Origin: Paracoccaceae bacterium
GTDB taxonomy: Bacteria; Pseudomonadota; Alphaproteobacteria; Rhodobacterales; Rhodobacteraceae
Direction: 5' to 3'
Assembly: GCA_002401045.1 (NCBI GenBank)
Contig: NVSA01000006.1
Span: forward strand, 624 to 9,536
DNA length: 8,913 nt
Shown here: one piece after another, positions 6,426 to 8,913 of the stretch
Layout of the letters: each line of letters starts with the position of its first letter
Position numbering within the stretch: the first letter of the stretch is position 1
Position numbers and translations under genes: made by a program
The notes under the pieces: model-generated
The model's database searches: none
Seen by the model: only the letters and a program-made list of their open reading frames with translations
Told to the model about the DNA's origin: nothing

Positions 6426-7218
6426 ATGAGCCAACCCTACCGAAACGTACGAGCCCTTTCTCGCGGTCTTGCAATCTTTGTCAATCACAGGCCCTGCAAC
6501 GGTCGCTCAGGTTGCACATAATACGACGATTGACAGAACCACCACCTATCGTTTGCTGGGGACCCTACACCAAGAAGGGTACGTTTTTCTAAACGAGGGT
6601 TCTCGTGAATACTCGCTGACTTTTACCATCAGACAGATCGCGGATGGTTTTACAGACATCGATTTTATCAGCCAAATTGTAGCTTCTAAACTGGGTAAAC
6701 TTTTAACCAATGTTCAATGGCCCAGCGATTTTGCCATAACGTCCATGGGCGAAATGATTATCCGTGAATCGACCCATCGCTACAGTCTGTATTCAATACA
6801 CCGATCAATGATTGGACGAAGCCGAAGCCTGTTCGACAGCGCATTGGGCAAGGCTGTCATTAGTGCGGCTTCGGAAGAGGATCGAGAACAATATATCGAG
6901 TTTGCACTAAAATACGAAAAGACTAATTTGTCAAAAAGCGAAATCAAGCTCAAGGTGCAAATCGCCATTTCAGAATTCCAAACGAACGGCTATGCTTCCT
7001 CGGTAGATGGAACAGGACGCGGGATTAGCGCGATTGCCTTGCCTGTGCAAAATTTGACCAACGTCATTGGAGCCGTAAATATCATTTTTTTTACCAGCGT
7101 CTTAAGGCCCAGACAGGCGGCGAGTCGGTTTCTTCCAGCCCTTACATAAACCGTTGCAAATATCCATTCCGAATTGATCTTGGCGGGAAACAACCAGCTA
7201 CCTGATATCGACATTTAA
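6426..7218 (+). pseudogene. mhpR: mhpR-like IclR-family regulator, broken by a frameshift in the DNA-binding domain and a premature stop
   Basis: The ATG at 6426 follows AAAGGA and reads MSQPYRNVRALSRGLAIF, the start of an IclR helix-turn-helix domain, then runs out of frame. From about 6469 another frame gives LQSLSITGPATVAQVA, TTTYRLLGTLHQEGYV and a full effector domain with IRQIADGF, VQWPSDFAI, ESTHRYSLYSIHRSMIGRSRSLF and SAIALPVQN. This resembles E. coli MhpR (RQLSEGF, VWPTDV, RETTHRFSRLSFHRAMVGRR, from memory), an activator responding to hydroxyphenylpropionates. TAA at 7147-7149 ends the frame after FLPALT, yet the same frame continues as TVANIHSELILAG to a second TAA at 7216-7218, matching the usual C-terminal helix. 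Restoring 8 bp would give 266 residues. A TTG start at 6469 would lack the first helix and a ribosome site, so the gene is judged non-functional as sequenced. Confidence 0.82.
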
Positions 7219-7280
7219 ACACAACCAAAAGCAATCTCCTGATTTATCCATCCTTCAGAGGACTTTTTAAATCAAATCTA

Positions 7281-7296
7281 AAATAATCGATTATTT
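7281..7296. promoter_or_regulatory. Perfect 16-bp palindrome, candidate operator for the intradiol dioxygenase
   Basis: AAATAATCGATTATTT is self-complementary over all 16 bases. It ends one base before a candidate -35 box (7298-7303), a position where a bound protein could contact or block RNA polymerase. The neighbouring GntR regulators are plausible binders, but nothing in the sequence identifies which one. Confidence 0.5.
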
Positions 7297-7297
7297 A

Positions 7298-7324
7298 TTG
7301 ACTTCATTTTTTAGTGCCTATAAT
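7298..7324 (+). promoter_or_regulatory. Candidate sigma-70 promoter for the intradiol dioxygenase
   Basis: TTGACT (7298-7303) and TATAAT (7319-7324) are near-consensus -35 and -10 boxes, separated by 15 bp instead of the preferred 17. Short spacers often mark regulated promoters. Transcription would start near 7331, leaving a leader of about 150 nt before the ATG at 7481. Confidence 0.5.
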
Positions 7325-7333
7325 CATTAAACT

Positions 7334-7350
7334 TGACCTTCCGGGGGTCA
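7334..7350. promoter_or_regulatory. Inverted repeat TGACC-N7-GGTCA just after the candidate start site
   Basis: Perfect 5-bp arms separated by 7 bp, at about +4 to +20 of the candidate promoter. It could be a repressor site that blocks elongation or a small hairpin at the 5' end of the leader RNA. The rest of 7351-7480 is AT-rich and holds no feature I can support apart from the ribosome site AAGGAAAG at 7465-7472. Confidence 0.3.
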
Positions 7351-7480
7351 TTCGAGCTGAAAACATGTTGAGACTTAGCCAAAGCGACGGCATTTTTTAA
7401 TGTAAAATTATGTACGTTGCAAAAATAAAATAATAAATACAATGACTTCCATACATGAACGTTTAAGGAAAGATTGAAAA

Positions 7481-8371
7481 ATGATACGTACTGAAGCCGA
7501 TATAACCCCAGCCGTTCTTGCCGTGATGGAGCAAACAACCGATCCACGGTTACGCGAAATTATGAAAAGCCTCGTTAATCATCTGCATGGTTTTATTCGT
7601 GAAGTTCGCTTAACCGAAGCCGAATTTCGTACAGCAACAGCGATACTAAACGACTTGGGGCAGTTTTCAAATGATAGCCACAACGAACCTGTCTTAATGG
7701 CGGGGTCGCTTGGGGTATCGTCTTTGGTTTGCCTGTTAAATAATGGTAATAACGGCACTACGGAAACGACGCAAAATCTTTTGGGGCCATTTTGGCGTAT
7801 GCATTCACCGCCAACCAAAAATGGCGAAACCCTGGTGCGTTCCGAAACACTGGGAGAGCAGATTGAAGTTGAGTTTGAATTCGTAGACGTAGATGGCAAA
7901 CCGATAGAAGGCGCCGAAGTTGATATTTGGCATTCATCCCCAGTCGGGCTATATGAAAATCAGGATCCTGAGCAAGCTGATTACAATCTTCGAGGGAAAT
8001 TCACCACCGATGCCTCTGGCAAAATTTGGTTCCGATCCGTGAGGCCATCAGGCTATCCCATTCCAACAAATACCGTTGTAGGTCAGTTGTTAAAGGCCCA
8101 AAATAGGCACCCCAACCGCCCCGCGCATATTCATGCGTTAGCGTTTAAAAAAGGCTTTAAAACGATGATTACTCAAATCTATTCTGACGATGATCCCGTT
8201 TTAGAAAGCGATGTCCAATTTGGGGTGACAGCGGCACTTACTGGAAAATTTGAGCGTCACGACACAGCTAACCAAGCAGAACCGACGATGTCTATTCCAT
8301 GGTTTTCCTTACACCATCGGCTGGTGCTAGAAGCAGGCGAAGCAAAACTTCCGCTTGCGCCAATAAAGTAA
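7481..8371 (+). CDS. Intradiol ring-cleavage dioxygenase (hydroxyquinol/catechol 1,2-dioxygenase family)
   Basis: A 296-residue Fe(III) enzyme. The N-terminal helical dimerisation domain (about 1-100) ends in TTETTQNLLGPFWR, and the catalytic beta-sandwich follows. The four iron ligands are visible: Y158 (GLYENQD), Y192 (SGYPIP), H216 and H218 (RPAHIHAL). YNLRGKFTTDASGKIWFRSVRPSGYPIP and SDVQFGVT are family motifs. Members cleave catechols between the two hydroxyls to cis,cis-muconates or, with hydroxyquinol, to maleylacetate. After PIP the usual DGPVG is TNTVVG, a variant also found in less-studied subgroups as I recall, so the substrate is not certain. AAGGAAAG at 7465-7472 supports the start. 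The gene appears to be a separate transcription unit with its own promoter, between the broken IclR gene and a GntR gene. No maleylacetate reductase or muconate cycloisomerase is present in the window. Confidence 0.88.
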   Translation: MIRTEADITPAVLAVMEQTTDPRLREIMKSLVNHLHGFIREVRLTEAEFRTATAILNDLGQFSNDSHNEPVLMAGSLGVSSLVCLLNNGNNGTTETTQNLLGPFWRMHSPPTKNGETLVRSETLGEQIEVEFEFVDVDGKPIEGAEVDIWHSSPVGLYENQDPEQADYNLRGKFTTDASGKIWFRSVRPSGYPIPTNTVVGQLLKAQNRHPNRPAHIHALAFKKGFKTMITQIYSDDDPVLESDVQFGVTAALTGKFERHDTANQAEPTMSIPWFSLHHRLVLEAGEAKLPLAPIK

Positions 8372-8632
8372 GTTAAAGAGCCACTTTTCATCTCAGATGC
8401 GTGTCGCCGTAGGCGCTAATAACCACTTACGCGACCGCATCGCGCGTACACTCTTTTGTAAACCTATTTCAAGGTACAGCGTCCTTTTTGTTTCCAAAAA
8501 ACCCGCAAATCAGCAACAGAAGATCGTTTACACCCTCAAAAACCTATGCTTAAATATCATCTAAATTATAATCGTTTATTTTTATCATCCAACACACCCA
8601 AAACCTGCCCAGCGATAGGAACAGAAAGAACA
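8372..8632. other. Intergenic region between the intradiol dioxygenase and the second GntR gene
   Basis: 261 bp without a convincing gene. It holds the bulged hairpin at 8396-8441 and, before the GntR start, an AT-rich stretch with TATAAT at 8567-8572 that could be a -10 box. No good -35 box stands at the right distance. The heptamer TATCATC occurs twice (8555-8561 and 8583-8589), either side of the TATAAT. I see nothing else in it. Confidence 0.4.
8396..8441 (+). terminator. Long bulged hairpin after the dioxygenase, possible terminator or REP-like element
   Basis: GATGCG (8396-8401) pairs with CGCATC (8436-8441), GTCGC (8403-8407) with GCGAC (8431-8435), and GTAGG (8409-8413) with CTTAC (8426-8430, one G-U pair), leaving single-base bulges at 8402 and 8408 and a 12-nt loop. 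This makes about 16 pairs in 46 nt, starting 25 bp after the dioxygenase stop. No U-run follows directly; CTCTTTTG comes about 10 bases later. It may protect the 3' end of the mRNA, act as a weak or Rho-assisted terminator, or be a repetitive palindromic element. Confidence 0.45.
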
Positions 8633-8913
8633 ATGCCTGATGTTTCTGACAAGACCCTAAGCAGTCATTTTGAGGCGCTGCTCGATGACGGGAAACGAAC
8701 CAAAGCCAGTCAGCTTACCGAAACATTGCGCGATGCAATCGTAGACGGAAAACTTGCGCCAAACAGCAAAATAAATTTATACAAAGTGCGCAAAGAATTT
8801 GGTGTTAGCCTGACACCATTAAGAGAAGCACTCGCACGCTTGATCCCAGACGGGCTTGTAAGCTTCCAAGACAACTGCGGCTACAGAGTAACTCCTATGT
8901 CGGTCGAAAGTCT
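8633..8913 (+). CDS. GntR-family transcriptional regulator, N-terminal part (3' end outside window)
   Basis: The first 93 residues of a regulator cut by the window end. A short acidic leader (MPDVSDKTLSSHFEALL) precedes a winged-helix domain from about residue 26: LTETLRDAIVDGKLAPNSKI, then VRKEFGVSLTPLREALARL (52-70) as the recognition helix region, and the wing GLVSFQDNCGYRVTPMS. The T-P-L-R-E-A-L signature and the GYRVTPMS ending suggest the FCD/VanR-type branch, but the effector domain is not in view. The usual RGYRV wing motif reads CGYRV here. The ribosome site is poor (AGGA 12 bases upstream, GAAAG closer), so the start is likely but not certain. It lies 261 bp after the intradiol dioxygenase on the same strand and could regulate it; that is inference from position. 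Confidence 0.82.
   Translation, partial: MPDVSDKTLSSHFEALLDDGKRTKASQLTETLRDAIVDGKLAPNSKINLYKVRKEFGVSLTPLREALARLIPDGLVSFQDNCGYRVTPMSVES

Noticed and set aside
6469..7149. IclR regulator as an intact gene from a TTG start at 6469
   Set aside because: This would begin in the middle of the helix-turn-helix domain without a ribosome site, while MSQPYRNVRALSRGLAI, encoded just upstream in another frame after AAAGGA, is clearly the missing N-terminus.
8555..8589. Repeated TATCATC as a possible regulatory repeat or array
   Set aside because: Only two 7-bp copies in an AT-rich stretch; this is too short and too few to support a repeat element.
1..8913. Mobile element, CRISPR array or tRNA gene
   Set aside because: I saw no transposase or integrase frame, no terminal inverted repeats, no regularly spaced repeats and no cloverleaf-like sequence.

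Overview
The window looks like a piece of a proteobacterial chromosome of moderate G+C content. The genes have ordinary Shine-Dalgarno sites and bacterial-type regulators of the GntR/FCD and IclR families. The class is not certain: the gene content suits an alpha- or gammaproteobacterium, and the sequence alone does not decide. Apart from the 3' end of bioC at the left edge, everything belongs to, or sits beside, an mhp-type meta-cleavage cluster for phenylpropanoid-like aromatic acids, followed by a second, intradiol ring-cleavage gene.

Layout: (1) 1-381, 3' end of bioC (+). (2) 391-1765, minus strand: mhpC, now a pseudogene, followed by a GntR/FCD regulator. (3) 1766-2134, a 369-bp divergent control region holding two matching 17-bp palindromes, one facing each transcription unit. 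(4) 2135-6347, a tight plus-strand operon of mhpB, mhpD, mhpF and mhpE, then a MaoC-like hotdog protein. (5) 6426-7218, an mhpR-like IclR regulator that carries a frameshift and a premature stop. (6) 7219-7480, an AT-rich control region with a perfect 16-bp palindrome next to a candidate promoter. (7) 7481-8371, an intact intradiol dioxygenase of the hydroxyquinol/catechol type. (8) 8372-8632, a gap with a 46-nt bulged hairpin. (9) 8633-8913, the start of a second GntR-type regulator, cut by the window edge.

How the genes work together: MhpB would open the ring of a 2,3-dihydroxyphenylpropionate-like catechol. MhpC would hydrolyse the product to 2-hydroxypentadienoate. MhpD, MhpE and MhpF would then turn that into pyruvate and acetyl-CoA. 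All visible active-site residues of MhpB, D, E and F are present. MhpC has lost about 55 residues including the nucleophile serine, apparently by a deletion between short direct repeats. The MhpR-like activator appears to have lost one copy of an 8-bp tandem repeat within its DNA-binding domain and also has an in-frame stop before its last helix. No ring hydroxylase (MhpA) or transporter (MhpT) is present. The most striking observation is therefore a catabolic cluster with intact central enzymes and well-preserved operator-like palindromes, but a broken hydrolase and a broken cognate regulator. This suggests early decay, rewiring to another regulator or substrate, or a reversible slippage switch. 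I saw no mobile element, CRISPR array, tRNA or rRNA.
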